DNA from: Streptomyces griseoruber
GTDB lineage: Bacteria; Actinomycetota; Actinomycetes; Streptomycetales; Streptomycetaceae
NCBI RefSeq assembly: GCF_001514205.1
Contig: NZ_KQ948789.1
Coordinates: forward strand, 23,117 to 87,116
Length of the DNA: 64,000 nucleotides
Reading direction: 5' to 3'
In this document: piece after piece, positions 15,789 to 23,854 of the stretch
Layout: each line of letters opens with the position of its first letter
How positions within the stretch are numbered: the first letter of the stretch is position 1
Made by a program: the position numbers and the translations under genes
The notes under the pieces: generated by a model
What the model saw: only the letters and a program-made list of their open reading frames with translations
What the model was told of the DNA's origin: nothing
Databases searched by the model: none

Positions 15789-17228
15789 TTGCGCAGACGC
15801 ACGACGCACCGCCGTGCCCTCATGCCCGCCTTGGCCGCATCCGCCCTCCTCCTCGCCGCGGGGTGTTCCTCCGCCCCCGCCCCGACCGCTTCTCCCTCTG
15901 CCTCGGCCGCTCGGCAGGCAGACACCCCGGACTCCTCCGACGACCGCGCCCTCGCGGTCGCCGCCGCCCCGGCCGACACCGCGACCGCCGCGGCCCGTCC
16001 GGGCAGCTCCGCCGGCGAGGCGCACCGGACGAAGCTCAGCGTCGCCTCGTACGACAAGAAGACCCGACGGGCCGTCATCTCCTCCAACGTCGGTACAGGT
16101 GGCGGGAGTTCCTCTCCGGCACCGAGCACCTCCCCGAGCTCGTCCCCCACGCGCTCCGCTCCCTCGCCGAGCACGTCGCAGACCCCCGGCACCGCCGTCG
16201 GCGACGTCATCGCCAGCGCTCCCGCGCCCGGCGCCCCGCAGGGACTCCTCGCCAAGGTCACGAAGGTGATCGGCGAGACCGAGCAGGGCACGGAGGTGCA
16301 GACCGAACCGGCCCGGCTCAACGCCCTGCTCGGGGACGACACCGCCAAGGGCAGCGTGCCCGTCGACCCGGCCGCCTTCGACATCGACAAGCTGCTGCCC
16401 GGCGTCGACGTCTCCTGGTCGAGCACGGGTGACGTCCACGTCGGGCCGGAGGGGGCGACGGTCCCGCTCGGCAGCCTGCGGCTCGACGTGCGCGCCGAAC
16501 TGCCCACCGTGGCCCGGGGTTCCGCCTCCGCGGACGCCTCCGTCGAGGGCTTCGTCCAGGTCGCCCCGCAGGTCGACTTCCGGTACGGCGGCGAGGGCAC
16601 CGACACCGCACCCGCCTCGGCCTATCTTGGCGTGTCCGGGGACTGGACCTCGGGCTGGTCGCTCAAGGGCCGGGCGGGCGCCTCCGCCACCCCCACCCGG
16701 ATCCCCTTCGCCACCCTGCACGCCGACCCCGTCCTCCAGGTCGGCCCCGTCCCCGTCGTGGTCAACCTCGATCTGACCTGTTACGTCGAGATCAGCGGCG
16801 ACGGAAAGATCACCGTGGACGTGGAACAGAGCCTCGAGGGCGACTTCAAGGCCGGCGGCACCTTCGGCCTCGGCCAGGGCTGGACGCCGGTCAGCTCCTC
16901 CGACATGACCAGCACCCCCGTGCACACGTCCGTCACCACCGCCGGAAGCGCGAAGGCGGCCCTCGGAGCCGAGGCGAGCGTCGGCCTCTACGGCAGTGTC
17001 GGCGTCGTCGCCGACCTCGCGCCGTACGTCCGCGGCGAGGGCACCGCCACGGTCACCGGCACCGACGAAGTGTTCGAGGCCGACGGCACCTGGGCGCTCT
17101 ACGGCGGGGTCGACCTCACCGGCACCCTGCGGCTCCAGCTGACCATCTTCGGCACCCCGGTGTTCGGCAAGGACATCCCCCTGGGCGCACTCCACCGGGA
17201 GTGGAAGCTGGCGGGCAGCTCCCCCTAG
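15789..17228 (+). CDS. Secreted lipoprotein, beta-rich, function unknown
   Basis: About 479 residues from a TTG start at 15789, selected because AGGA lies six bases upstream and the protein then opens with a textbook signal: RRRTTHRR, a hydrophobic core and the lipobox LLAAGC (Cys26). After lipidation comes a ~120-residue Ala/Ser/Pro/Thr-rich linker typical of cell-wall-spanning regions. The remaining ~300 residues are rich in alternating Thr/Val/Gly strands (SLKGRAGASATPTRIPF, VNLDLTCYVEISG), suggesting a large beta-sandwich or barrel-like lipid-binding fold. It contains only one Cys after the lipobox. I do not recognise the family. Convergent with the MazG-like gene 15 bases downstream. Confidence 0.85.
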   Translation: MRRRTTHRRALMPALAASALLLAAGCSSAPAPTASPSASAARQADTPDSSDDRALAVAAAPADTATAAARPGSSAGEAHRTKLSVASYDKKTRRAVISSNVGTGGGSSSPAPSTSPSSSPTRSAPSPSTSQTPGTAVGDVIASAPAPGAPQGLLAKVTKVIGETEQGTEVQTEPARLNALLGDDTAKGSVPVDPAAFDIDKLLPGVDVSWSSTGDVHVGPEGATVPLGSLRLDVRAELPTVARGSASADASVEGFVQVAPQVDFRYGGEGTDTAPASAYLGVSGDWTSGWSLKGRAGASATPTRIPFATLHADPVLQVGPVPVVVNLDLTCYVEISGDGKITVDVEQSLEGDFKAGGTFGLGQGWTPVSSSDMTSTPVHTSVTTAGSAKAALGAEASVGLYGSVGVVADLAPYVRGEGTATVTGTDEVFEADGTWALYGGVDLTGTLRLQLTIFGTPVFGKDIPLGALHREWKLAGSSP

Positions 17229-17246
17229 GTCCTGTCCGGCCGATCA
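17227..17246. repeat. Solo copy of a 20-base motif shared with the gluB-gluC element
   Basis: The sequence aggtcctgtccggccgatca closely matches both inverted ends of the element at 22881-23081. Here it fills the 15-base gap between two convergent genes and supplies stop codons to both: TAG of the lipoprotein gene (17226-17228) and TGA of the MazG-like gene (17246-17244). Confidence 0.7.
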
Positions 17247-17654
17247 GGCGGCGCCGCCGGGTATCCATCCCTGGCGGCGCAGCACCGCCGAGACGTCCGG
17301 TGCCTCGTAGTGGTCCCCCTTGAGCACCTTGCCGTCGGCCCGGCGGGAGACCTGTCCGTCGGGGCCGAGCTTGGTCATGTTCGAGCGGTGGATCTCGGCG
17401 ATCACCGCGTCGAGGTCGATCCCGTGCACCAGCGCGGTGCCGTACGCGACGTAGACGACATCGGCCAGTTCATGCGCCAGCCGGTCCAGCGGGCCGCTCA
17501 CCGACACCTCGGCGACCTCCGCCGCCTCCTCGGCGAGCAGCTCACCGCGGTGCGCCGCGAGGCCCGGCGACACCTCCGTGGGCGTGCTGCGCGCGTCGAG
17601 CCCGAAGGCACGGTGGAAGTCACGGACCAGGTCCGCGGGCGAGGAAATGCTCAT
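17244..17654 (-). CDS. MazG-like nucleotide pyrophosphohydrolase
   Basis: 136 residues from ATG at 17654. The EExxE...ExxD arrangement of all-alpha NTP pyrophosphatases is visible: GELLAEEAAEVAEV around residues 36-50, then RLAHELADVVYVAYGTAL around 58-75. These acids bind Mg2+ and cleave NTPs to NMP and PPi. A C-terminal GHYEAPD-like segment (KVLKGDHYEAPD) is typical of short actinobacterial members. Probable house-cleaning of damaged nucleotides; the physiological substrate cannot be inferred. Convergent with the lipoprotein gene. Confidence 0.9.
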   Translation of the reverse strand: MSISSPADLVRDFHRAFGLDARSTPTEVSPGLAAHRGELLAEEAAEVAEVSVSGPLDRLAHELADVVYVAYGTALVHGIDLDAVIAEIHRSNMTKLGPDGQVSRRADGKVLKGDHYEAPDVSAVLRRQGWIPGGAA

Positions 17655-17802
17655 GCCCCCGACTGTAACCACCCCCACTGACAGCGGCCCCGGAACGCCC
17701 ACCCGCCCCCGGTGCCCCGGCCGCCCCGGCCCGGCCCGCCCCCGCCCGCCTCTGTGAGCCCCGCCCTGGCCAGCCCCACGCCCCGGCTGGCAGGATCGGC
17801 GC

Positions 17803-18801
17803 ATGTCCAAGGTTCTCTCGCGTATCGGCAGACGCCAGGCCCGGCAGGGGGCGGCGGCCGGTGTCGTCGTGCTCGGGCTGCTGCTGTGGTGGCTGCTGCC
17901 GCTGGGCGAGGATCCGCCGAGCGGGACGATCACCTTCAGCACGGGCACGTCCCGCGGCGTCTACCAGTCGTACGGCGCCCAGTTGCGCGACGCGCTCGCC
18001 AAGGACATGCCGGGTCTGACCGTGATCCTGAGGTCCAGCAACGGCTCGCAGGACAACGTCGAGCGCGTGGCGACGGGCGGTGCCGACTTCACCATCGCGG
18101 CGGCCGACGCCGTGCAGCTGTACGAGTCGCGGCACCCGGGCTCGGCGGCCCGGCTGCGCGGGGTGGCGCGGCTCTACGACGACTACGTCCAACTGGTGGT
18201 GCCGCGTGACTCCGACGTCCGCTCCGTCGCCGACCTGAAGGGCAAGACGGTGGCCACGGGCCTGTCCGGCTCGGGTGTGCGTCTGATAGCCAACCGGGTG
18301 CTCCAGGCGGCGGGCCTGGACCCGGACAAGGACGTCAAGGCCGTGGAGAAGGGCATCAACAACGGCCCGCAGGCCCTGAGGCAGGGGGAGATCGACGCGT
18401 TCTTCTGGTCGGGCGGCATCCCCACGGGCGGTCTGACGGACCTGGCGAAGACCTTCGCCTTCCGGTTCGTGCCGATCGACGCCGCCCTCGTCGCCAAGAT
18501 GCACGGCCAGGACAGCTCCACGAGCTACTACCGGGCCACGAACATGTCCGAGTCGGTGTACCGCAGCGTCCAGAACGGCGAGACGGTCCCGACGATCGCC
18601 GTGTCCAACGTGTTGATCACCCGTACGGACATGGATCCGCGGCTCACCGAGTGGATGACCCGGATCGTCATCAAGAGCCGGGACGACATCGGCTCGCGGG
18701 TCCACTCCGCGCAGTTGGTCGACCTGCGCACCGCGATCGACACCAACCCGCTCCCCCTGCACGACGGCGCCCGGCGCTACTACCGCTCGGTCAAGCCGTA
18801 G
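17803..18801 (+). CDS. TAXI-family TRAP solute-binding protein, membrane-anchored
   Basis: 332 residues. A basic N-terminus and one hydrophobic helix (GVVVLGLLLWWLLPLG, about residues 21-36) anchor the protein; there is no lipobox. The TAXI fold begins at GTITFSTGTSRGVY, continues through SSNGSQDNVERVATGGADFTIAAADA and KGKTVATGLSGSGV, and ends near YYRSVKP. TAXI proteins normally deliver solutes such as glutamate to a TRAP permease, but no dctQ/dctM-like gene is in the window. It is convergent with gluK and their 3' ends overlap by 11 bases. The placement suggests it could feed or inform the glutamate-sensing kinase rather than a permease; that is inference. Confidence 0.93.
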   Translation: MSKVLSRIGRRQARQGAAAGVVVLGLLLWWLLPLGEDPPSGTITFSTGTSRGVYQSYGAQLRDALAKDMPGLTVILRSSNGSQDNVERVATGGADFTIAAADAVQLYESRHPGSAARLRGVARLYDDYVQLVVPRDSDVRSVADLKGKTVATGLSGSGVRLIANRVLQAAGLDPDKDVKAVEKGINNGPQALRQGEIDAFFWSGGIPTGGLTDLAKTFAFRFVPIDAALVAKMHGQDSSTSYYRATNMSESVYRSVQNGETVPTIAVSNVLITRTDMDPRLTEWMTRIVIKSRDDIGSRVHSAQLVDLRTAIDTNPLPLHDGARRYYRSVKP

Positions 18802-20203
18802 GCCGGGCCCTCGGCACCGACACCGTCACCTTCAGCCCGTTCGGCTCGTGACGGTCGTACGAGAGCGAGCCGCCGCCCGCCGCGAGCAGGGTGCGGGTGA
18901 TGGACAGGCCGAGGCCCGAGCCCTTGATGTTCTGGTGACGGCCGCTGCGCCAGAAGCGGTCGCCCACGCGCGTGAGTTCCTCGTCGGTGAGGCCGGGGCC
19001 GTGGTCGGTGACGACGACGGTGGAGTTCTCGCCGTCGGCCGCGACCCTCACCTCGACGCGCTCGCCCTCCGGGGTGAACTTCACCGCGTTGTCGATCACC
19101 GCGTCCAGCGCGCTGGACAGGGTGACGGGGTCGGCCCAGGCCGTGGTGGCCGGGCAGTCGCCGACCAGCCGCACCCCCTTGGCCTCGGCCGTGGGCGCCC
19201 AGGCGGCGACGCGCTCGGCCGTCAGCGCGCCGATGTCGGTGACCCTGAGATCGGCCTCGGTGTGCTCGGCCAGGGCGAGGTCGAGCAGGTCGTCCAGGAC
19301 CTGGGCCAGGCGTTTGCCCTCGCTCTGGACGGAGGCGATCTCCTCGTTGTCCTCGGGGAGTTCGTAGGCGAGCAGTTCGATGCGCAGCAGCAGCGCCGCG
19401 AGCGGGTTGCGCAACTGGTGCGAGGCGTCGGCGACGAAGGCGCGCTGCTGCTCCAGCACGTCCTCGACGTTGTCGGCCATCTCGTTGAACGACCGGGCCA
19501 GCCGCCTGAGTTCCGGCGGTCCGCTGGCCACCGCCACCCGGGACTTCAGCCGGCCGCTGGCGATCGCGTGTGTGGTGATGTCCAGCACGCGCACGGGTTT
19601 GAGGACCCATCCGGTCAGCCGCAGCGCGGCCCCGATGGCCAGCAGCATCGCGGCCACCTCGCCCGCGCCGACGACCAGCCAGCCGTGCAGGATCCGTGAC
19701 CGCATCGGCCCGGTGGGCGAGTCGGTGACGACGACCGCGACCACGTCACCGTCCCGGATGACCGGCGACGCCACGACGAGACGGCTGCGCTGCCAGGGCC
19801 ACACCTGCCGGGGGTCATGGCTGCGACGGCTGAGCAGGGCCTCGGCGTACGCCTCCCGCACCTCACCTATGCGGGGGAGAGCGAAACCCTTGGGTGCTCG
19901 GGCCAACGGGGCACCGGTGGTGGAGAAGACCGCGGCACGGATGTCGTAGACCTCGTAGTAGCTGTCGAGTTCGCGTGCGAGCGTGAGCAGCCGCTCTTCC
20001 ATGGACGCGGACGCGCTCGCGTCCGTGCCCGACGGCACGGTGACGTTCTGCGCGAGCGCGGCGAAGCGCGCGGTGTCGTCGATCCGGTCGACGACCACCC
20101 GCTGCTGCTGCGCCCCGGCCACGCTGACGGCCAGCGGCATCCCGAGGGCGAGCAGTACGGCCGCCATCAGGACGATGAGCAGCGGCAGCAGACGTGTACG
20201 CAA
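18791..20203 (-). CDS. gluK: Sensor histidine kinase of the GluR-GluK system
   Basis: 470 residues. An N-terminal membrane helix (residues 5-30), an extracytoplasmic region of about 130 residues and a second helix (near 170-195) are followed by a HAMP domain. The phospho-acceptor lies in VADASHQLRNPLAAL, then come the ATPase boxes DNAVKFTPEGERVEV, TDHGPGLTDEEL and GSGLGLSITRTL. Beginning nine bases after gluR, it forms an operon with it. Its location next to gluABCD and the order gluR-gluK match the glutamate-sensing two-component system described in S. coelicolor, which activates the importer. The extracytoplasmic loop is the presumed glutamate sensor. Confidence 0.93.
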   Translation of the reverse strand: MRTRLLPLLIVLMAAVLLALGMPLAVSVAGAQQQRVVVDRIDDTARFAALAQNVTVPSGTDASASASMEERLLTLARELDSYYEVYDIRAAVFSTTGAPLARAPKGFALPRIGEVREAYAEALLSRRSHDPRQVWPWQRSRLVVASPVIRDGDVVAVVVTDSPTGPMRSRILHGWLVVGAGEVAAMLLAIGAALRLTGWVLKPVRVLDITTHAIASGRLKSRVAVASGPPELRRLARSFNEMADNVEDVLEQQRAFVADASHQLRNPLAALLLRIELLAYELPEDNEEIASVQSEGKRLAQVLDDLLDLALAEHTEADLRVTDIGALTAERVAAWAPTAEAKGVRLVGDCPATTAWADPVTLSSALDAVIDNAVKFTPEGERVEVRVAADGENSTVVVTDHGPGLTDEELTRVGDRFWRSGRHQNIKGSGLGLSITRTLLAAGGGSLSYDRHEPNGLKVTVSVPRARPTA

Positions 20204-20212
20204 CGGTCCCCG

Positions 20213-20899
20213 CTACCCGGCCGGGGCGACGAGCCGGTACCCGACGCCGCGGACGGTCTCGATCAGGGCGGGCATGCGCAGCTTGGCGCGCAGGGAGGCG
20301 ACGTGCACCTCCAGGGTGCGCCCGGTCCCCTCCCAACTGGTGCGCCACACCTCGCTGATGATCTGCTCGCGGCGGAAGACGACACCGGGCCGCTGGGCGA
20401 GCAGCGCGAGCAGGTCGAACTCCTTGCGGGTCAGCTGGACGACCGTGCCGTCCACCGTGACGCGTCGCGTGGGCAGTTCGATCTGTACGGGTCCGAGCCG
20501 CAGCGCGTCCTCGGCGGCCGTGCCGGCGTCCTCGTGAACGGTGCGCCGGGCGACGGCATGGATCCGGGCGAGCAACTCCCCGGTGTCGTAAGGCTTCACC
20601 ACGTAGTCGTCGGCGCCCAGGTTGAGGCCGTGGATGCGGGAGCGCACGTCGGAACGGGCCGTCACCATGATCACCGGGGTGGCGGTGCGCTTGCGGATCT
20701 TGCCGCAGACCTCGTAGCCGTCCTGGTCGGGCAGACCGAGGTCGAGCAGGACGACTCCGAAGCCGGGGCCTTCGGGAACGAGCGCCTGGAGCGCCTCCTC
20801 GCCGTTGCGGGCGTGCGTGACGTCGAAACCGTGCCGTTTGAGGACCGCGGACAGCGCGGCGGCGACATGGTTGTCGTCCTCGACGAGGAGCAGTCTCAT
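20213..20899 (-). CDS. gluR: OmpR-family response regulator GluR
   Basis: 228 residues from ATG at 20899; the in-frame extension to 21052 has no conserved residues and overlaps promoter DNA. Receiver domain with acidic pair EDD at 7-9, Asp53 in LLDLGLP and Lys in VVKPYD. Winged-helix DNA-binding domain ends in TLEVHVASLRAKL and VRGVGYRLV. It is divergent from gluA across a 288-bp promoter region that contains an 11-bp-spaced direct repeat suitable for an OmpR-type dimer. Expected role: phosphorylated by GluK when glutamate is present, then activating gluABCD. Confidence 0.93.
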   Translation of the reverse strand: MRLLLVEDDNHVAAALSAVLKRHGFDVTHARNGEEALQALVPEGPGFGVVLLDLGLPDQDGYEVCGKIRKRTATPVIMVTARSDVRSRIHGLNLGADDYVVKPYDTGELLARIHAVARRTVHEDAGTAAEDALRLGPVQIELPTRRVTVDGTVVQLTRKEFDLLALLAQRPGVVFRREQIISEVWRTSWEGTGRTLEVHVASLRAKLRMPALIETVRGVGYRLVAPAG

Positions 20900-21078
20900 C
20901 CAGGCCCCCTCCGATTCATCGGCTTTTTGGTCTGTTTGGGTACAAAACGCCGGGCACGCGCGCGTGCGCACCCTGCAGTCACGCTGATGGACGAGGACGC
21001 AGTCAAGTGGGTTCCGGTTGCACGCGACTTCCGTTACCCGCCCGATACGCACGCAGGTCGCAAGTGCTACGACACGTG

Positions 21079-21153
21079 TCCGATTGCTATCGGATCGTGA
21101 TGCTCAGATTCCCCTCAGATGTAATGACGCTGGTCGCGGCCGGTCACTACTGT
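21079..21153 (+). promoter_or_regulatory. gluA promoter with candidate GluR operator
   Basis: Direct repeats CTCAGAT at 21103-21109 and 21114-21120, spaced 11 bases start to start, match the half-site geometry of OmpR-family regulators. They end immediately before a -35-like ATGACG (21124-21129), which is 18 bases from a -10-like TACTGT (21148-21153), an activator-type arrangement. A perfect inverted repeat TCCGAT-4-ATCGGA lies just upstream (21079-21094). A start near 21160 would leave a leader of about 28 bases before gluA. Confidence 0.55.
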
Positions 21154-21187
21154 CCTCCGAAACCGAGGTGGACGGAGCCTGAGAGCG

Positions 21188-21967
21188 ATGACCGAAGTAT
21201 CGGTGACCAAGCAAGACGCGGTCCCGCCCGGCGGCGATCTCGTCGTCCTGAAGAGCGTCAACAAGCACTTCGGCGCGTTGCACGTGCTCCAGGACATCGA
21301 TCTGACGATCACCCGCGGTGAGGTCGTCGTGGTCATCGGGCCCTCCGGGTCCGGGAAGTCGACCCTGTGCCGCACCATCAACCGTCTCGAGACGATCGAC
21401 GACGGCACGATCACGATCGACGGGAAGCCGCTGCCCCAGGAGGGCAAGGCGCTGGCGCGGCTGCGCGCCGACGTCGGCATGGTCTTCCAGTCGTTCAACC
21501 TGTTCGCGCACAAGACCGTGCTCGAGAACGTGATGCTGGGCCAGATCAAGGTCCGCAAGGCCGACAAGAGGCAGGCCGAGGACAAGGCACGCGCCCTGCT
21601 GGACCGCGTCGGCGTGGGCACTCAGGCGGACAAGTACCCGGCCCAGCTCTCGGGCGGTCAGCAGCAGCGCGTCGCCATCGCCCGGGCGCTGGCCATGGAC
21701 CCCAAGGTGATGCTCTTCGACGAGCCGACCTCGGCCCTCGACCCGGAGATGATCAACGAGGTCCTCGAGGTCATGCAGCAGCTCGCCCGGGAGGGCATGA
21801 CCATGATCGTCGTCACCCATGAGATGGGCTTCGCGCGATCGGCCGCGAACCGTGTGGTCTTCATGGCCGACGGCCGCATCGTCGAGGAAGCCGCACCCGA
21901 GCAGTTCTTCAGCAACCCGCGCAGTGACCGTGCCAAGGACTTCCTGTCGAAGATCCTGCACCACTGA
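21188..21967 (+). CDS. gluA: Glutamate ABC transporter ATP-binding protein
   Basis: 259 residues. Walker A GPSGSGKST near residue 50, Q-loop VFQSFNLF, signature LSGGQQQR, Walker B VMLFDEPTSALDPE and the switch His in VTHEMGF are all present. The sequence has the features of polar amino-acid importers (HisP/GlnQ type). With GluB, GluC and GluD it takes up glutamate. ATG at 21188 was chosen because the surrounding promoter leaves a short leader. gluB begins 54 bases downstream. Confidence 0.97.
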   Translation: MTEVSVTKQDAVPPGGDLVVLKSVNKHFGALHVLQDIDLTITRGEVVVVIGPSGSGKSTLCRTINRLETIDDGTITIDGKPLPQEGKALARLRADVGMVFQSFNLFAHKTVLENVMLGQIKVRKADKRQAEDKARALLDRVGVGTQADKYPAQLSGGQQQRVAIARALAMDPKVMLFDEPTSALDPEMINEVLEVMQQLAREGMTMIVVTHEMGFARSAANRVVFMADGRIVEEAAPEQFFSNPRSDRAKDFLSKILHH

Positions 21968-22021
21968 ACCGCCGGCACCCGCATCGCGCTCAGCCCTTCT
22001 TCACTCCTTAAGGAAGTAGCC

Positions 22022-22882
22022 ATGAAGCTTCGCAAGGTCACCGCCGCCTCGGCCGTCGTGCTCGCCCTCGCCCTGTCCGCCACCGCCTGCGGCGGCGACA
22101 AGAAGGACGACACCAGCGGCAGCTCCAGCAGCGGGGGCGGCGGCGGCACGATCAAGATCGGCATCAAGTACGACCAGCCCGGCCTCGGCCTGAAGAAGCC
22201 CGACGGCACCTTCGCCGGCTTCGACGTGGACGTCGCCACCTATGTCGCCAAGCAGCTCGGCTACGACGCGGACAAGATCGAGTTCGTCGAGACCAAGAGC
22301 GCCGACCGCGAGAACGCCCTCGCGCGCGGGGACGTCAAGTTCATCGCCGCGACCTACTCGATCACCGACGAGCGCAAGCAGAAGGTCGACTTCGCCGGCC
22401 CGTACCTGCTGGCCCACCAGGACCTGCTGATCAAGACCGACTCGACCATCGCCAAGGGCACGGACCTCAACGGCAAGAAGCTGTGTTCCGTGACCGGTTC
22501 GACCTCGGCGCAGAACGTGCAGAAGACGATCGCGCCGGACGCGAAGCTCAAGAAGGTGAGCTCCTACTCGGAGTGCATCGCCGCCCTCCAGAACGGTGCC
22601 GTGGACGCGGTCACCACCGACGACTCGATCCTCGCCGGCTTCGCCTCCCAGGACCAGTACAAGGGCAAGTTCAAGCTCGCCGGTCTGAAGCTGAGCAACG
22701 AGAACTACGGCGTCGGCGTCAAGAAGGGCGACTCCGCGACCGTCGACAAGATCAACAAGGCGCTGGAGAAGATGGTCAGCGACGGCTCCTGGCAGAAGGC
22801 GGTCGACGCCAACTTCGGCCCGGCGAACTACAAGAACGAGCAGGCCCCGAAGATCGGCGTCATCGTCCCGAACGCCTCCTAG
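22022..22882 (+). CDS. gluB: Glutamate-binding lipoprotein of the ABC importer
   Basis: 286 residues. Signal peptide with a lipobox-like ATAC ending at about Cys23, then a Gly/Ser linker and a family 3 solute-binding domain: IKIGIKYDQPGLGLKKPDGTF opening, GFDVDVATYVAKQLG, and the closing segment KMVSDGSWQKAVDANFG. An aggaag ribosome-binding site precedes the ATG. Captures glutamate outside the membrane for GluC/GluD. Its TAG stop lies at the very edge of the inverted-repeat element that separates it from gluC, an unusual break within this operon. Confidence 0.96.
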   Translation: MKLRKVTAASAVVLALALSATACGGDKKDDTSGSSSSGGGGGTIKIGIKYDQPGLGLKKPDGTFAGFDVDVATYVAKQLGYDADKIEFVETKSADRENALARGDVKFIAATYSITDERKQKVDFAGPYLLAHQDLLIKTDSTIAKGTDLNGKKLCSVTGSTSAQNVQKTIAPDAKLKKVSSYSECIAALQNGAVDAVTTDDSILAGFASQDQYKGKFKLAGLKLSNENYGVGVKKGDSATVDKINKALEKMVSDGSWQKAVDANFGPANYKNEQAPKIGVIVPNAS

Positions 22883-23081
22883 GACCTACCGGCCGATCAC
22901 GTCGCCAAAAAGCGGCGGCGACTGATCAGCAACAGGTGAGCGGGGTGTGGTGCGTGCGGCTGCACGGCGGAGGAGGGCGTCGACGCCGAGCGTCGGCAAC
23001 CGACGGCAACGCGGCCGGGGCCCCTCCGGGGGAGTGCGGGCCACACCTTGCCGCCTGCGGCGGATCGGCCGGACAGGTCCT
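22881..23081. repeat. Inverted-repeat-bounded element between gluB and gluC
   Basis: The ends are near-perfect inverted repeats: aggacct-accggccgatc at 22881-22898 and the complement of aggacctgtccggccgatc at 23063-23081. Just inside the left end is a hairpin (gatca-c-gtcgcc, loop aaaaagc, ggcgac-tgatc; about 22895-22928). The interior has no supported gene; a minus-strand frame at 22897-23166 has no ribosome-binding site and looks spurious. The interior looks like a sequence I associate with dispersed repeats in Streptomyces, but that is memory. A third, solo copy of the end motif lies at 17227-17246. Confidence 0.65.
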
Positions 23082-23188
23082 GGTCACCGCCCAGCGGGAT
23101 TTCCGCGGTGCGCCGCCGTCCGTCGCGATCAGGGCGGCGGCACGCCCCGCCCTCCTCATACGCCACCCACCCGGAAGCGCGGGAGATC

Positions 23189-23854
23189 GTGTTCGACTTT
23201 CTTGAAGGTTACGACGTCCTCGGGGCGTTCTGGATGACGGTGAAACTCACCGCCCTCTCCGCCGTGGGGTCCCTGGTCTGGGGCACCCTGCTGGCCGCGA
23301 TGCGGGTCAGCCCGGTCCCGGTGATGCGCGGCTTCGGCACCGTCTACGTCAACGTCGTCCGGAACATCCCCCTGACGGTCATCGTCCTGTTCAGTTCGCT
23401 CGGCCTCGCCGACATCTTCGGAATGACCCTGGGTGCCTCGGACTTCGACGTCCAGGGCTTCCGGCTGGCCGTGCTCGGCCTGGCCGGCTACACCGCGGCC
23501 TTCGTCTGCGAGGCGCTGCGCTCCGGCATCAACACCGTGCCACTCGGCCAGGCGGAGGCGGCCCGCGCGATCGGCCTGGGCTTCCACCAGACCCTGCTGC
23601 TCATCGTCCTGCCCCAGGCGTTCCGCGCGGTGATCGGCCCGCTGACCAACGTCCTGATCGCGCTGACCAAGAACACCACGGTGGCGGCCGCGATCGGCGT
23701 CGCCGAGGCCGCCTATCTGATGAAGACGATGATCGAGAACGAGGCACAGACGCTGCTCATCGGCGCGGTCTTCGCCTTCGGGTTCGTGGTCCTGACCCTG
23801 CCGACCGGCCTCCTCCTGGGCTGGCTGGGCAAGCGACTGGCGGTGAAGCGATGA
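23189..23854 (+). CDS. gluC: Glutamate ABC transporter permease GluC
   Basis: 221 residues from GTG at 23189 with GGGAG close upstream; the longer frame from 23048 would translate the repeat element and is rejected. Five hydrophobic helices of the HisM type, with the EAA loop EALRSGINTVPLGQAEAARAIGLG that contacts the ATPase. Its ATGA junction with gluD indicates coupled translation. The 306-base separation from gluB is much larger than other gaps in the operon and is mostly taken by the inserted element. Confidence 0.94.
   Translation: MFDFLEGYDVLGAFWMTVKLTALSAVGSLVWGTLLAAMRVSPVPVMRGFGTVYVNVVRNIPLTVIVLFSSLGLADIFGMTLGASDFDVQGFRLAVLGLAGYTAAFVCEALRSGINTVPLGQAEAARAIGLGFHQTLLLIVLPQAFRAVIGPLTNVLIALTKNTTVAAAIGVAEAAYLMKTMIENEAQTLLIGAVFAFGFVVLTLPTGLLLGWLGKRLAVKR

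Noticed and set aside
22897..23166. An 89-codon minus-strand frame and a 77-codon overlapping frame between gluB and gluC
   Set aside because: No ribosome-binding site, Arg/Pro/Cys-rich composition, lies inside an inverted-repeat element; it would oppose the operon.
23048..23188. N-terminal extension of GluC from 23048
   Set aside because: Would translate the inverted-repeat element into an Arg/Pro-rich leader; permease homologues start with the hydrophobic region close to GTG 23189.
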